In this document: one piece after another, positions 11,876-24,200 of the stretch
Numbering within the stretch: position 1 is the stretch's first letter
Layout: every line of letters starts with the position of its first letter
Source of the DNA: Ypsolopha sequella
Lineage: Eukaryota; Arthropoda; Insecta; Lepidoptera; Ypsolophidae
DNA: 64,000 nucleotides
Assembly: GCA_934047225.1 (NCBI GenBank)
Contig: OW203986.1
Coordinates: 23,439,221 to 23,503,220 of the forward strand
Direction: 5' to 3'
The notes under the pieces: generated by a model
What the model was told of the DNA's origin: nothing
Databases searched by the model: none
Seen by the model: only the letters and a program-made list of their open reading frames with translations
Translations under genes and position numbers: made by a program

Positions 11876-12195
11876 TTTCGGGGATTCCGTGGATAGATCG
11901 GAAGAGGTAAATTGTTTTCTGGTAATTACGTCATAACGTTATCAATAGTATGGATAAGCTTGCGGAATCCGGAAGATGAGACAACAGTTTCATGTTTATA
12001 TAATTTACTAAGGGAAATAAAAAACCTTTTTACTATGTTAAAAAATTACACCCTATCCATAAAAGTCCAAAACCAAAACAGCAACTCGAAATCCAGGTAT
12101 CCAAGCCAAATAAAAGAATTTTTTTATAAGCAATCACAGATCACAATCAGTAGTCTACATTTCTCAAGTGACGTCATAACCGATAAATTCTTTAA

Positions 12196-12965
12196 AAAAC
12201 CGGCCAAGTGTAAGTCAGACTCGCGTACCTACGGTTCCGTATTGAGGATAATTTTAATTTTGTAATTTTTTTCGTGAATTTCTCAACCCCTTTATTTTTC
12301 CTGTAATCTTTAAGTAAACACATATTACCATGACTTTTTTCATATTTTTCGGTTCACCAGTTTTGGAGATAAGGAAGGGGGACATGAATTTTTTATGGTT
12401 TTTCAAGGATTTCTCGAAATAGATGCAATTAAATATAGCCAAACTATATATTTTTACAATCCACTTTTTTATACCATTTATTTAACTTTTTTTATATTTC
12501 TCATTTTTTTTAATTGCTATAGTTTTCCTGTAATAGGCCAGCTATAATCGCCTTTTTTGCATATTTTTCGGTATACCAGTTTTGGAGATAAGAGGGGGGG
12601 ACATACATATCTTTGTGGTTTTTTAAAGATTTCTCGATACCAGTGCCAGTAAATATCGTAGAAGTATATATTTTTACAATTAACTTCTTAATATCTACAA
12701 TTTGATACCCAGATTATATTTTTAGGATAATATTTTTTATTTTTGTCATTTTTGTTTTGGAAATATTTTAAACAATTTCAAATTTTTTCACATTTTTTTT
12801 TACACTGATATGTGGGCAAATTGATGCTATTTTTGTACCAAATTTTATGTCTTTATCTTTAACGTTGCTTAAGTTATGAGGCTGTGACATACGGACGGAC
12901 GGACAACGGAGTCTCACCATAAAGGTTCCTTTTGTACCTTTTAAGTACTACGGAACCCTAAAAAT
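12196..12965 (+). repeat. GGTTCCGTA repeat, long copy
   Basis: It starts 'aaaccggccaagtgtaagtc...tacggttccgtatt' and ends 'catacggacggacggacaac...tactacggaaccctaa'. Internally it carries two imperfect tandem segments, each containing 'ccagttttggagataag' (about 12357 and 12578). The two ORFs overlapping its ends are repeat-derived. Confidence 0.7.
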
Positions 12966-13117
12966 CATGAAAAATAATGGTTAATGTTTACACCAAAATA
13001 ATGAAAACTATGTCCTAAAATGGACTACAACATCTGAAAAAAAAAAACTTTTTGACATTAAACTATGGGAATTGGTAGGTATGTTCATGTCATTTACTAT
13101 ACAAGTTGACTTTTTCA

Positions 13118-13346
13118 TCATCGTCCAAATTCATACTAGAGGCTTGGTAAGTGATCAGCATCATGAACCGATAACAAATTTTGTGAAATTTGTATAATGA
13201 AATTTCGACTTTCCATAGTAATTCACTCCCAGTCCTGAGTGAATCACTATGGGGAGTCGAAATTTCATTTTATGAATTTTACAAAAATGGTTATTGGTTC
13301 ATAATGCTGATCACTTACTAAGGCTCAAGTATGAATTTGGACGATG
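13118..13346. mobile_element. Palindromic MITE
   Basis: Its arms pair over about 100 bases: 'atcgtccaaattcatac' with 'gtatgaatttggacgat', 'aagtgatcagcat' with 'atgctgatcactt', and 'gaaatttcgact' with 'agtcgaaatttc'. Noncoding; the family is unassigned. Confidence 0.8.
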
Positions 13347-13679
13347 TTCACAAATTCACCTTGTATTTATTGTAATTCTTATCAAATATTCGCTGACTAA
13401 TTCTAATTATTCGCTCGATGAATGCGCCATCAAATTTGATTACAGGTGGCGCGTCTTGAACATGCAAAATTAATTTCAATTTCATGAAAATTTCATAGCT
13501 TCGGATTTTTAATTTGATTTTTACATTTTGCAAAGACATTTAAAAAAGTGAAAGTTACGCAAATCTGTGAAAGATTTGATACATGGAATGATATAATAAT
13601 AACTATTATTAGAGTGCATTACAAACTTGCAATCAAACAGAAACAAATTTAAAAGCACAAATAATTTGAAAAAATTCTT

Positions 13680-13745
13680 CGGGCCAGGATTTGAACCTGC
13701 GACCTCCTGCTTACACGATAGGCGCGCTACCGAGGTTCGTATCTG
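13680..13745 (-). mobile_element. tRNA-derived SINE head
   Basis: Read on the - strand there is an A-box-like TAGCGCGCCTA (13729-13719) followed, at tRNA-like spacing, by a canonical B box GGTTCAAATCC (13697-13687) and a T-arm-like CAGG/CCTG pair. The acceptor-stem halves do not pair, so it is a pol III promoter head of a SINE and not a working tRNA gene. The SINE body continues to the left but its end is not clear. Confidence 0.55.
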
Positions 13746-13854
13746 GAACGACGAATTTTTTCACCATACTTATACTCGATATATTAGCTTGTAATGCACA
13801 TAATGAACGTTTACGGGGGCGTTATGTAATTTCACGCCTTGCTCATTCTGATCA

Positions 13855-14590
13855 GAATAATAGGTCATTAAATATCAAATTGCCGAAATTTTCGTACACA
13901 TTCGTGAGTTCATAATTCCTGTAATTCAATAGCTATTTTCATTATTTGTTTTTTGTTAAAAAGTTGCTTTCCAGGTTTACGTATTAAGGCCCTGCCATTC
14001 CAAAATGAGCATATTGTTTAATTAATATTGTCAGTTCAATATCTCATTCAAATACAAGTTAAATATATGTTACAATAGAGGATATACTCTAAACACAAGT
14101 TGATCTAAAAACGTAATTGAGTAAACTTCACTCGATAGAAAAAAATCACAAAGTAAGCTCGTCAAATTGCGAATAAATGTGTTTATAGCAAAGGTGTTCA
14201 ACGGAGAGAATTAAAACTGTTCCTGAATTTTCTTTACAGACAACTTAAGACACTTATTGACCCATTTTTATTTATTTCTCAATACTTTTTCAGAAATTCC
14301 AGAAAAACCTCGCAAATTCACCGATTATGCGTGCTCGCAGCGCACGAAGCAAGCGTTCTAATGTAGACTTTCTGACAATATCATTGAGTTCAAAATTACT
14401 TAATACGATTATTGTGTTGGATGCGTAGGGCCTTAAATTTTGTTTTTATTTTAAGTTAGATTACAAAAATTAAATCTTCAAAGACACCTAAATGTCATCC
14501 ATTTCCATGATAAGAAACGTAATATTTTTTGACAGCTGAAAATGAAATTAAAGTCGCTGTTGGCTTAATGTCTCATTAATACACATTTTT
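13855..14590 (+). repeat. Duplicated segment, interrupted copy
   Basis: This is the second copy of 9955-10270. It is split by an insertion at 13988-14432. The right part resumes with 'ttaaattttgtttttattttaag' wording (in pieces) exactly where the uninterrupted copy continues. Confidence 0.8.
13988..14432. mobile_element. TTAA-specific insertion (445 bp)
   Basis: It is flanked by TTAA on both sides (13984-13987, 14433-14436). The paralogous empty site at about 10090 has a single TTAA. The ends are GGCCCTGCCATTCC and GGATGCGTAGGGCC, giving short imperfect terminal inverted repeats. Target and ends fit a piggyBac-like non-autonomous element. It has no transposase. Confidence 0.85.
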
Positions 14591-14699
14591 TTCCAAAAAT
14601 TGTGTTTGTCATTCATAAAAAAATGCAAAAATGTTTGTACTGAAAATTGAGTGTTCTTCAAATTCTCCATAGTAAACGGCAATTTCATAGTTAATGACC

Positions 14700-14768
14700 T
14701 AATAATATAAACACAGGTGGTAGAGCTGATGTCGAGCTCGCCTGTGGAGGTATCACCATCTTACTGGT
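14700..14768 (-). repeat. Fragment of the 10436-10830 repeat family
   Basis: The segment 'ggtggtagagctgatg...tgtggaggta' is the reverse complement of the 3' part of 10436-10830 ('cctccacagtcg...agctctaccacc'). It is a short truncated fragment. Confidence 0.65.
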
Positions 14769-16401
14769 ATCATTTAATTGAATGTTACCTTTCTTTACAC
14801 CCGGTATAAAATATATTCCATTCCGATCGTAGTTTTTTACAGACCTTGATGGATAGATTCTTGTTGATTCCACATTGTAGGTAATATTTTTCAATTTTAT
14901 TACCCCACCTTCCTTTTCAAGTAGATTGTTTTTGATCGCTAGTCCGTTACTTTGTTCGATGTTTTGATGCTATTAATAAATTAAAATCGATTTTCCTTAA
15001 TACCACACGGAACTCCTGCTAAAATGTTTACTTTGCAACCCAACTATTTATATTTGGCCTTAGGTAATGCGCGGGGTAAGGGGTGTCACGGTGAAGCAAA
15101 CACGATTTCCGTATAAAACTTAACTACTTACATTTGCTTCGTTTTTTTTTTTTGCGGATAGTAAATTTGTAGTGTCTTGTGTCCACTAGGTTCATAAGAA
15201 TATTGATTGAAATTACCTTCACAGAAAGAAGAATCTGGGTACTAAAGTACGAGTAATATAAGCTATTTGAATGACTACTGATAAGTTATCTGTTAATTAA
15301 GTGTCAACATTTTATATCTGCTTTGTTTATACTCGGGCAATAGTCGTGTCTGCACAATCATAAATGTAGATACAGTTGTCGGCAAAAGTGGCCTAAAGTT
15401 TTGAAAATTTACGTATTATATTATAGAAATTGCAATTAAATTTTGGTATTATGTAGATATTGTATTTTTATGAATCTTATCGCAACTATTTTGGTATCTG
15501 TGTAATAAAATGCATATCTGCATTCTTATATGCGGAACCTCAACTAGAAATAAAGATCTATTATGATATAAAACATATAGGTAAGTATAACAAAGCAAAT
15601 GTGACCCTGAACGAAATTATTATCATAATTAAACCATGTTATCGATACATATATTTACTTACATGATAATATTTGCAGATTAATTTCGATAATAAGTTAC
15701 TCAATCAAATAAATACATTAACTCTACAATAGCTAATACGTACAACTATATAGTCATTGCGTGCGTATATTCATTATTGCCTTCCGATTGCAACTGTACT
15801 TCCATTATAATTGCACTTAGTTCTGCATACGATTTTTCTATTATTTTTTAGCAAATCAGTTAACCACTCGGTAATACTACATCGGGTTCGAATTATGTAC
15901 TTGCGTGTATGTGCCCAGTGGTAGGTACGTATTATGTACGTTTATATTGGTTATTTATCGTGCCACTGGTACTTATGCAGAAAATACACAAGTAATCATT
16001 TACTGAATTTCCAAGTAGATAGGTACGTAATGTAAAATGTCAATTGGCCCGTGGAAAGCTAGGTGTTGTACATTATTCAATTAATTAACAGCTGTATGTA
16101 CACATATGTACTAATTACTATTCCATTGCCAGTACAACGGAGGTGAACACATTCCTATTTGTTTTGTATCAACTTTGTATTTTACGCGAAAACACGGATT
16201 TTGAGCATGTTGTATATTCTTGCCCGATTACGTCGAAATAACAAAAAAATAACTACTTTCTGACATAACAGTGTGCTTATTGTTTTGCGAAATGGAAGCA
16301 TGTTTCGGTGTTATTAAGAAATCACAGTTGTGTCTGAAAATTGAGTTATCATCTAGGGGCACGATAGTGCCCTCCGCCAAGACGAGCCAAAGGAAGCGGG
16401 G
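14769..16401. other. Gene-poor stretch upstream of MCRS1 3' exons
   Basis: This is probably intron or upstream sequence of the MCRS1 gene, but I could not find upstream MCRS1 exons in it. A possible splice acceptor ('atcatctag') at about 16358 precedes a short open stretch leading into the minisatellite; I give it little weight. No repeats with clear ends were seen. Confidence 0.35.
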
Positions 16402-16929
16402 CACTACGTACCTTTTCTCGATTATTTCTTACAATATCTGCCTCTTGTCCACTACGTACCTTTTCTCGATTATTTCTTACAATATCTACCTCTTGTCCAC
16501 TACGTACCTTTTCTCGATTATTTCTTACAATATCTACCTCTTGTCCACTACGTACCTTTTCTCGATTATTTCTTACAATATCTGCCTCTTGTGCACTACG
16601 TACCTTTTCTCGATTATTTCTTACAATATCTGCCTCTTGTGCACTACGTACCTTTTTTCGATTATTTCTTACAATATCTGCCTCTTGTCCACTACGTACC
16701 TTTTTTCGATTATTTCTTGCAATATCTGCCTCTTGTCCACTACGTACCTTTTCTCGATTATTTCTTACAATATCTGCCTCTTGTGCACTACGTACCTTTT
16801 CTCGATTATTTCTTACAATATCTGCCTCTTGTGCACTACGTACCTTTTCTCGATTATTTCTTACAATATCTGCCTCTTGTCCACTACGTACCTTTTCTCG
16901 ATTATTTCTTACAATATCTGCCTCTTGTC
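16402..16929 (+). repeat. Minisatellite, 11 x 48 bp, at the MCRS1 acceptor
   Basis: Eleven full units start at 16402, 16450, 16498 and so on every 48 bases. Each runs from cactacgtacctttt to ctgcctcttgtc. Units differ at only a few positions (tccac/tgcac, ctcg/ttcg, ctgcc/ctacc), so the array is young or homogenised. Because 48 is a multiple of three and the unit lacks stops, all three forward frames stay open, which creates two long artefactual ORFs. The last unit ends in the pyrimidine tract and is followed by 'cag' and the FHA exon of MCRS1. Confidence 0.95.
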
Positions 16930-16932
16930 CAG

Positions 16933-18992
16933 ATCGCCGTTGGGCGCAGCACCCGTGATCACTCCATCGACGTAGACCTGAGCTTGGAAGGACCTTCAGC
17001 TAAAGTATCCAGGAAGCAGGCTACAATACGCCTTCGGAACAGTGGTGACTTCTTTATGTCCTCGGAGGGCAAACGACCAATATTCGTCGACGGCCGGCCT
17101 GTTCTGCACGGCAATAAAGTGAAACTCAACCATAACAGCGTCATTGAGGTATGCAAATTAAGCGTTTTTCATTATATGAGTCGATTGTTGTCTCATTTAA
17201 TATGGTTATACTTAATTTAGTCCACTTTTTTCATGTCGGCGGTACGTCAGGGTTAGAACGCTGGATTCTCAACTTGGGATCCGTTCGATCTCCGGTCGGG
17301 CATGTACCAATGAGATTTTCGGAATTTATGCGCGGTATTTGTCTTATTTACCGCTTGCCGAACGGTGAAGGAAAACATTGTGGGGAAACCTGCATGCCCT
17401 AAAAAGCGTGTATTTGTGCGATAGGGCTCACTCAACTCACTTTTCGTCGGTGAAACGCGGTTGTGCTGAGTGTTTCATGTCTGACACCCCCTCGAGATCA
17501 TGACGATATATTTAAATTTATTGTTTATTTGTGATGAACATGATTCACTAAATTCCTGCCTCATTATTGTTGAGGAATATTCATTAGTTTTTGACCTCAT
17601 AGCTTTAGGACGCCCTGCCGATAGCCTACGTCCAAATGCTTCGATGTTTGATGGCCACTTTTCTTATATCTAGGTAACTTGATAGTTCATACATAACATA
17701 TGACATGTTTTGTATGTAAATGTTTACCTAATCGATTTATAAATAAATTTAAATAGAAGCTGCTGCTTTAGAAAAAAAATTCAAGATGGCGGTCTGTAGT
17801 ATTTGATAGAAACGACAACAAATTTTTCTTAAAATACACGCGAAAATGAAAAAAATAAACTAACCATACCAACTTTAAGGTGGTTCTTACAGCTGGTGTT
17901 CGAGAAAGCCACAATTAAGGTCGAGTTTTACAGGATTTTAAATTTTCATCTATAATTTATCAAATTAGATACCAAAACAGGGTCCAATTTAATATTAAGG
18001 TCCGGTTAAATTAATTAAGTATGCAAATAAAAAAATTTAAACTTTGTCAAATTGACGATATTATAACAACTAATGAGTTCCATTGATTATTTTTGAAGAA
18101 TTTTAGCTAAAATTTTTTTTAATAAATTTTCTAGTATTTTAAGCGCCTATTTCGCGCTAACCGGTTACCCAGCGAAGTAATGCAGTGCGCGCTGATATGA
18201 ACGTTATTTCAATATAGTTTCTGTCGATATTTGTACCGAAAGAGGCCGACTCAAGGTTGTTGGCGGCTATAACAGCCTTAACTATTGCGCATAATGCTGA
18301 ATGCCGCGTCTTCGTTCTAAGAACTAGACTCGCCTTGAAAATGTCAAAATTATATCGGTGAAACAGTTGGCATATAGTCACCAATAATCATACGCGAGTT
18401 AAGGCGATATGTAAAAGTTTTAGCGTCCCTGTTACTCCATATGCGAAAAAACCCTCAGTGCGATAGGAACGGATTCGTAGAAAAATAGCAAAAACTCGGT
18501 TTTTTATTAATATAAAATGTACTAAAGTTGCTATCAAAATTTCGTTAACCAGGTCCTAGATACCGTTAAAACCAATCTAATTATATATAATTGCAGTCGA
18601 TACGTTGTCAAACCAGGAGAAATGGTGTTGAAAGGGGTCTCATTTCAATAAATATTTCTATCGAGCCGAATTTCTCCAATCGCGTTTCTGTTTTAACAGA
18701 TCCCTAGAAAAAGTTCCAAAAATAATACATTATTTACTGAAGTAGATATGCAAGTTCTTAAAGTGTCGATTTTTTTTCCGTAACGCCTTAAAAAGCCGTT
18801 ATTAATAATAATTATGTCAGCTCACGCGAGTTTCAATTTTTATTGTTATTTGTTTCTTAAAATTTATGTTTGTACATAATTAATATATTTTTTTCCATAC
18901 AGATCGCCGGACTGCGCTTCATTTTCTTGATCAACCAGGACCTGATCAGCGCTATAAGACAAGAAGCCGTTAAAGTGACACTCCCTGTTTAA
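16933..18992 (+). CDS. MCRS1: Microspherule protein 1 (MCRS1/Rcd5) homologue, 3' exons
   Basis: Two exons encode the C-terminal 101 residues. Exon 16933-17148 (72 codons, AG before, GTATGC after, phase 0) encodes most of the forkhead-associated domain: VGRSTRD, IDVDLSLEGP, KVSRKQ, GDFF and FVDGRP are all as in MCRS1. Exon 18903-18992 continues IAGLRFIFLINQDL to the stop at 18990-18992. FHA domains bind phosphothreonine. MCRS1 is a nuclear subunit of the NSL acetyltransferase and INO80 complexes and also acts in microtubule assembly; this is known for the family and not visible here. The N-terminal two-thirds is missing and must lie upstream, outside the window or beyond a large intron. The gene is convergent with the giant ORF on the - strand. 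Confidence 0.92.
17232..17500 (+). mobile_element. Metulj-like tRNA-derived SINE in MCRS1 intron
   Basis: The head 'gttagaacgctggattctc...ccgttcgatctccggtcggg' resembles a tRNA with a B-box-like GTTCGATC. The body has the diagnostic lepidopteran SINE phrase 'cggtgaaggaaaacattg' then 'aaacctgcatgcc'. The short ORF over this phrase is an artefact. Ends and target duplication were not determined. Confidence 0.65.
18130..18398 (-). mobile_element. TE fragment interrupted by the TTAA element
   Basis: The left part matches 7955-8100. On the - strand it reads 'gactatatgccaactg', 'tttcaccgat' and 'tcaaggcgagt', which recur in the nested element at 47611-47881 ('gactatatgccaaccg...tcaaggcgagt'). It therefore belongs to a family with a partly conserved internal segment. 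The 18403-18787 element sits directly at its edge. Confidence 0.5.
18403..18787 (+). mobile_element. TTAA-flanked element, GGCGATA family, best copy
   Basis: It is flanked by TTAA at 18399-18402 and 18788-18791, with ends GGCGATATGTAAAAG and TCCGTAACGCC (inverted GGCGTTACGGA). It is 385 bp with no nested insert, so it is the reference for the copies at 2084, 3317, 11212 and 54127. It lies in the last intron of MCRS1. Non-autonomous. Confidence 0.85.
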
Positions 18993-21275
18993 TTAATTAT
19001 ACCTAAGATTATCATATAACAAGGTTTCATTAAATATATGTATAACTAAAACCCATTTGTTTTATTTAGAACACATTTATTTGGTCAATTTCAGAAAATT
19101 TCTCGTAATTATCACTCCAAAACAAATCCCGAAAACGTATTTTCATTGCACACTGCGGTTATTTTGGTATGTAAAGTATAACGTCTATCACGAAACACTA
19201 TCACGTGCGTTACTGGCATAAAAAGATATGCATTAAACAATAAAACAACTAACTATAATGACAGTAATATAACCTTTAAATCCTTTACCCTTACTTAAAA
19301 TAGTACTATAACCACAATAAATTATTTCTAATCACATATTTTTTATAACAACGACCAACAAAGTGCATTTAACTTCAAATAAACCACTCAAAAGTGCATA
19401 ACAAACATACAAGGTAGTTAATAAAACCATATTAAACATAAAAGTAAAATTAAAGAATGGTATAGTTCATAGGTGTCTTAAAAACAGACAAAAGTAAATA
19501 CAATTATGTGAATATAAAACTTCCTTTGATTTATTTGTAATATCAGCCTCAAAATATATAGGTCTTGAAATAAGCCCTTTCTATGACTACGTCTAGGCAA
19601 ATAAACTTGATTTGGACATTTATTTGTCAGTAATATTGTTTAATAGGATTTTACTCACCAGTATCTGTAACATTTACTTTAAGTTAAATTACTTTACCTA
19701 AGTATTTATTTCTCAGTTGAACCCATTTACATTTTATAAATAAAGGTAATAATGCTCTTTAAACACTCATACATAATTTATACCTTTTTTATTTACAGTA
19801 AATCTAAGTAGGTATATTATTTTCTAGGTAAGAAGGCAACACTTATCAACACATCTGCAGGACTTATAAAAGCACGTTATTTGGTATGATTTAAAACACC
19901 CTGTACATGACACAAAAATAGTGTTGTATATATTGGTTTAGGCACAATCAGGCAATAATACAAAATGGCGCGTGCCTTGGTATGAGATCAGTAGATACTT
20001 CCAAAACGTTTATATATATATTTAGGTAAATATAAAGTTATGAAATATAAATACATAATATATAGGTAGCTTTATAAATATAAAACATCAGCTCGGTTAA
20101 AGGCACTAGTGCAATTAAACGCACACATTTGTATTTTTGTAACAATATGATTGATGTACAAACGACAGTACGTTAAGTCAACATTAAATTACATTATATT
20201 GCAACCCTTTGCAAATTATTGAAAGAGGCACTTTGATCATAAAATAAAATGCATAGAAGGTACATCATACTTTGGTGTATCAAAGCATTTCTTGAGTGAT
20301 GATGCAAATAAAATTGAAGCAATAGAAAAGAAATGATTTTCCAGCAATCTATTAATTTTTAGCGTTGGCTGTGGTTATTTCACGGTTCAATTTTATTGCA
20401 CTTTTTTTATAGTTCTTGCAAAATTTTACTCGGAAGCTGCTGAATATACCAATATGTACAAAAACTACCATAAAACCAGTAGTTTTCCATAACTTACAAC
20501 TCTATTGTCGATAGGTACCCTCAACCGAATACATAATGATTTGCACTCTTTTGTACTTCATCTTACATAAATAAACATATCAATAGCACAATTAGAACAA
20601 TCAGTCACAAATACTTTATTAGATATTAATTCTGTGCCTAATATACTCTGAGCAATCTATGTTTTACACCCGATTGATGATTGGAATGGCAAAAATTAAC
20701 AAATACTCTACACATAATTTTGAAACTTAATGTTAAACGAACTCTTATTCAATAACTGTGCTCCATATTAAATATACGTTCAGAGCTTGAGCAAAAATTT
20801 GATGTAGACATCTAATGTTATCTATTAACAATATCAATTAATTTGATAGTCTACAAAATAAATACAATAATACTCATTATGGCTATGACGTGCGTAACAG
20901 TGCAACATAATAATATCTTAAATTTAAATACTATCCTAAATACATATATACAGTATACATTACGTAAAAATGGAATGATTATAAAACCATTATTTTTATA
21001 AACTTTGAAAATAACAACAAAATAATAACTTCAGATCAAATTAACTTTTTGAACATAAAATTTTGTAAATAATTTGTGTCGTTTCCCTTATCACAAGAAC
21101 AATTTTAACTTTGTCTACCTATATTACATATTATAAAAAAAAACTAATTTAAATTACTTTGGGTAACCGCTAAAACTCAACATTTAACTACTCAAAGGAA
21201 TGTTAAATGTGAATATTATGTATGGTGGGATCATTAACATTATAAACAATTTAAATCCCAGGGAACTGCTTAAAG
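18993..21275. other. Convergent 3' UTR region of MCRS1 and the giant gene
   Basis: No coding exon was found. The sequence is strongly AT-rich and largely free of the repeat families that fill the rest of the window. That fits long 3' untranslated sequence, mainly of the - strand giant gene. Several TTTATT words (AATAAA on the - strand), for example near 19056-19072, could serve as its poly(A) signals, and MCRS1 must end shortly after 18992. Exact ends are not determinable by eye. Confidence 0.45.
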
Positions 21276-24200
21276 TTAATAACTTTGTTTTAACTTAATG
21301 GTATATCTTAAAGGCCCTGGCGGTACGTTTTCCGACTTAGGCTGCGATATTACAAATTTTGTGCTACCTACAGATTTATATTTCTGAAAATATTCAGCTA
21401 AAATATAGGTATTTTTTCTATGACAGAAGACGGCTCTTTTTTTTCCCTTTGAGGCCATTTTATCAATAAATTTGTTTCTCTCTATAAACACCCAAGGCTG
21501 CCATTTTCTACCTGTTAGATCAGGGTTGAATGTTTCTTTATCTAAAGTGCTAGTATTGTATAAACCATTTTCCGTTTTTTTGATAATTACTTTTGGAACC
21601 GATTTTTTAACTTTTTTACTTCTTTCCTTACGCATTTGAGCTTGGACTTCGTCTATACTCATAAGAACATCTTCAAATTTAGGTTTCGGTTTTTTTGGAA
21701 TTACTTTAATATTATTAAGGGTAGGTTTTTCTGTCCTTAATTGCTTTGGCGACATTAGTTTTGGTGTTTCTTTGGATACTTTTAATTGTTTAAGTTTCAC
21801 CAGACTATCTTCCGGTAAAAAGAGTTTTACTTTTAGATCACGAATAGTTTCTTTCAAGGGTGGTATATATTTTTGCGCAGCTTTTGTTATAAGTGGCCGA
21901 GATTTTGACGAGTTACCTTTACCACTTAAATAATCACTAACTTCTGTAAACTTACATCGTATTCTTTTAGTGGTATCTAAATCAACATTGTTTATTTGAG
22001 ATACTCTAGAACCATTATAATTTGTGATTTTTAATAGAATTCCAGACTTCTTATCTTCGGAAGTAGTTGAGGATACTTCAGGCGACGAACTCGATCTCTT
22101 ATATGTTGTACTTTCGGTAGGTTGATTGAGACAGGCAACTTCACTCAGACTGGTTTCACAAGAATGTATAGTGTCATCTTGTGCTATACTACATGTATCA
22201 ACAGTTTTCGAAGGTAATTCACAGGCAAGTTCTAATAAGTTTTCAGGGCGACATACAATTGTTTCGTGATCATTGTTTGATTTTATATTATCTTCGAGTT
22301 CTTTAATTGGAAGCTTTTCTAATCCAGGTTCTGCTTTGAAACCATTTAAGTTACCATCAGTTTCTCTTTCAATGTACTCACTCGTAGCTTCACTTACATT
22401 GTAAGATGAAAGCATATCGTCTTTTTCATAATTATTTTTGTATTGCCGGGCAAATTCTACAAGAGATTCTTTATCGTGTAGAGTTTTATTGACGTTCATT
22501 TGCGGTGTTGAGTATAAGGTTTTAATGAGATGTATATCATTACTGCACATTTCATCACCATATATGTTTTTAATTTTATCGGTATGATCAAATACATCTT
22601 CACATTCCGGCGATGGAGACCTGTTGTCACGATATAATTCATCGTCATCTTCCTCAATATCATCACTGACAACAGTTTCTACACAAGCAACATCTTCAAC
22701 CCAGTTTTCTTCAATCTCTTTTTCTGAAGCACAATCAAGTGAAATAGTTTTTGAAAGTTCTATATTTTCATCACTTTGTGAAAAAGATGTTGCAGGTTGA
22801 TGGTATACAATATTGTCGCTAATAAGATGACTATTAACAGCAGCATTAAAATTTTCTTCTTGTATATCAGCGAAACAAACTGCTTCTTCTTCTTCGTAAT
22901 CTCCTTCCGTGATAATACAATTATCTTCAATAAGGATGCAAAATGAAACGTTGTTTTCGTGATAAAATGACGATATGGAATTTCGGCGATTTTGTACGAA
23001 ATTACAATCATTCTCGCTACTTATCGTATTGGAATCTTCATCGAAGCCATCTTCTATTTTTTTTCTTTTGTTGGGCCACAATGATGATCGATGGACCCAA
23101 TTAGGAATGTCTTCCAATTTTGGATTTTCTGTGGCGTAGTATAGGGCAGACTCGGATAAAGATCTTTTTAATGTCCGACGACCAGCAAGGGGGGTGGATT
23201 TTTTGCATGCTCGATCATTGATACTGCCTCGTTCGTCTTCTTTCGATATACATACACAATCATTCTTTGTGGACTGGTCTGGCTCAGTTCTTATTGGTTC
23301 CAATGACATATTCATTGGTCTATCTGCTAATAAGATGTCTGAGCCGGCGACGACAGTTTTAGAGACATTTTCGTAACAAATTATTTCTTTTTCTTTCATT
23401 TTCCTTTGACTAACATCATCACATGAATATCGTTCTTCCTTGTGAAAATTGTCAAAGCATTCCGTGGAAATGCATTCTGTATCATCAGTCTCTATTATAC
23501 TTTTACTAATAGTTTTACAAACGATTGTATCTTCAGAGATGTTGTTATCTTTATATATTTCATTATTCCTTGATTGCGTATCTGCCCAATCATTTGCCGT
23601 CGGTTGCTCTTGTTGTTTTCCATAAGTCTCAGAGGTATCCATGAAATTATATTCCATACAATCACTTTCAATTGAACTATCACTATAAGCTACGATGCGA
23701 CTGTCGGATCGAATAGTTTCACAGCAAATTTTGTTGGCTGTTGTATATTTGTATATATTCATTGATTTATCATGCAATTGGTGTTCTTGGTACTCGTCTC
23801 TTGTATATTTGCAAGATGGTTCAATATCATTATTAAGCTTTAAAGATTCATCAATATGTTTTTTCTTATCATATAAAGCCTCAGAAACAGTCTTAACATC
23901 TACACAATGTAAAAGGTTTTCTCCTGATTTACTTTCTTCGTGTGTATAATTTCCTAAATGCTGCTGTGGCTGCGCAGTGTTTCCGGGTGTACATTGTAAT
24001 AAATCTGTCTTAATTGAAGGCTTGAAATTAAGCTTTATCTCGTTTTCTATTATTTTGTTATTTTTTGAATGGCTTTTGTTATCTTTTTCTGTCGTGTCTT
24101 CAATATTAATATCTAAAATGTTATCTCTTTTATCTTGATTATCCTCGGAATTTTGTATATGAACTGGTTCAATCTCAGACATAGTATTTTTACGAGATGG

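Noticed and set aside
13680..13745. A functional tRNA gene on the - strand
   Set aside because: A and B boxes are present but the acceptor stem does not form; this is a SINE head.
16402..16929. CRISPR-like array
   Set aside because: Units are contiguous 48-bp tandem copies without unique spacers, in a eukaryotic intron.
16271..16975. A 234-codon + strand ORF made of a 16-residue repeat
   Set aside because: It comes from the 48-bp minisatellite, where every forward frame is open. Its frame is not that of the MCRS1 FHA exon.
16591..17220. A 209-codon ORF fusing the repeat to the FHA domain
   Set aside because: Only the part from 16933 to 17148 matches MCRS1. The acceptor AG at 16931-16932 and the donor at 17149 show the repeat and the tail are intronic; the in-frame joining is fortuitous.
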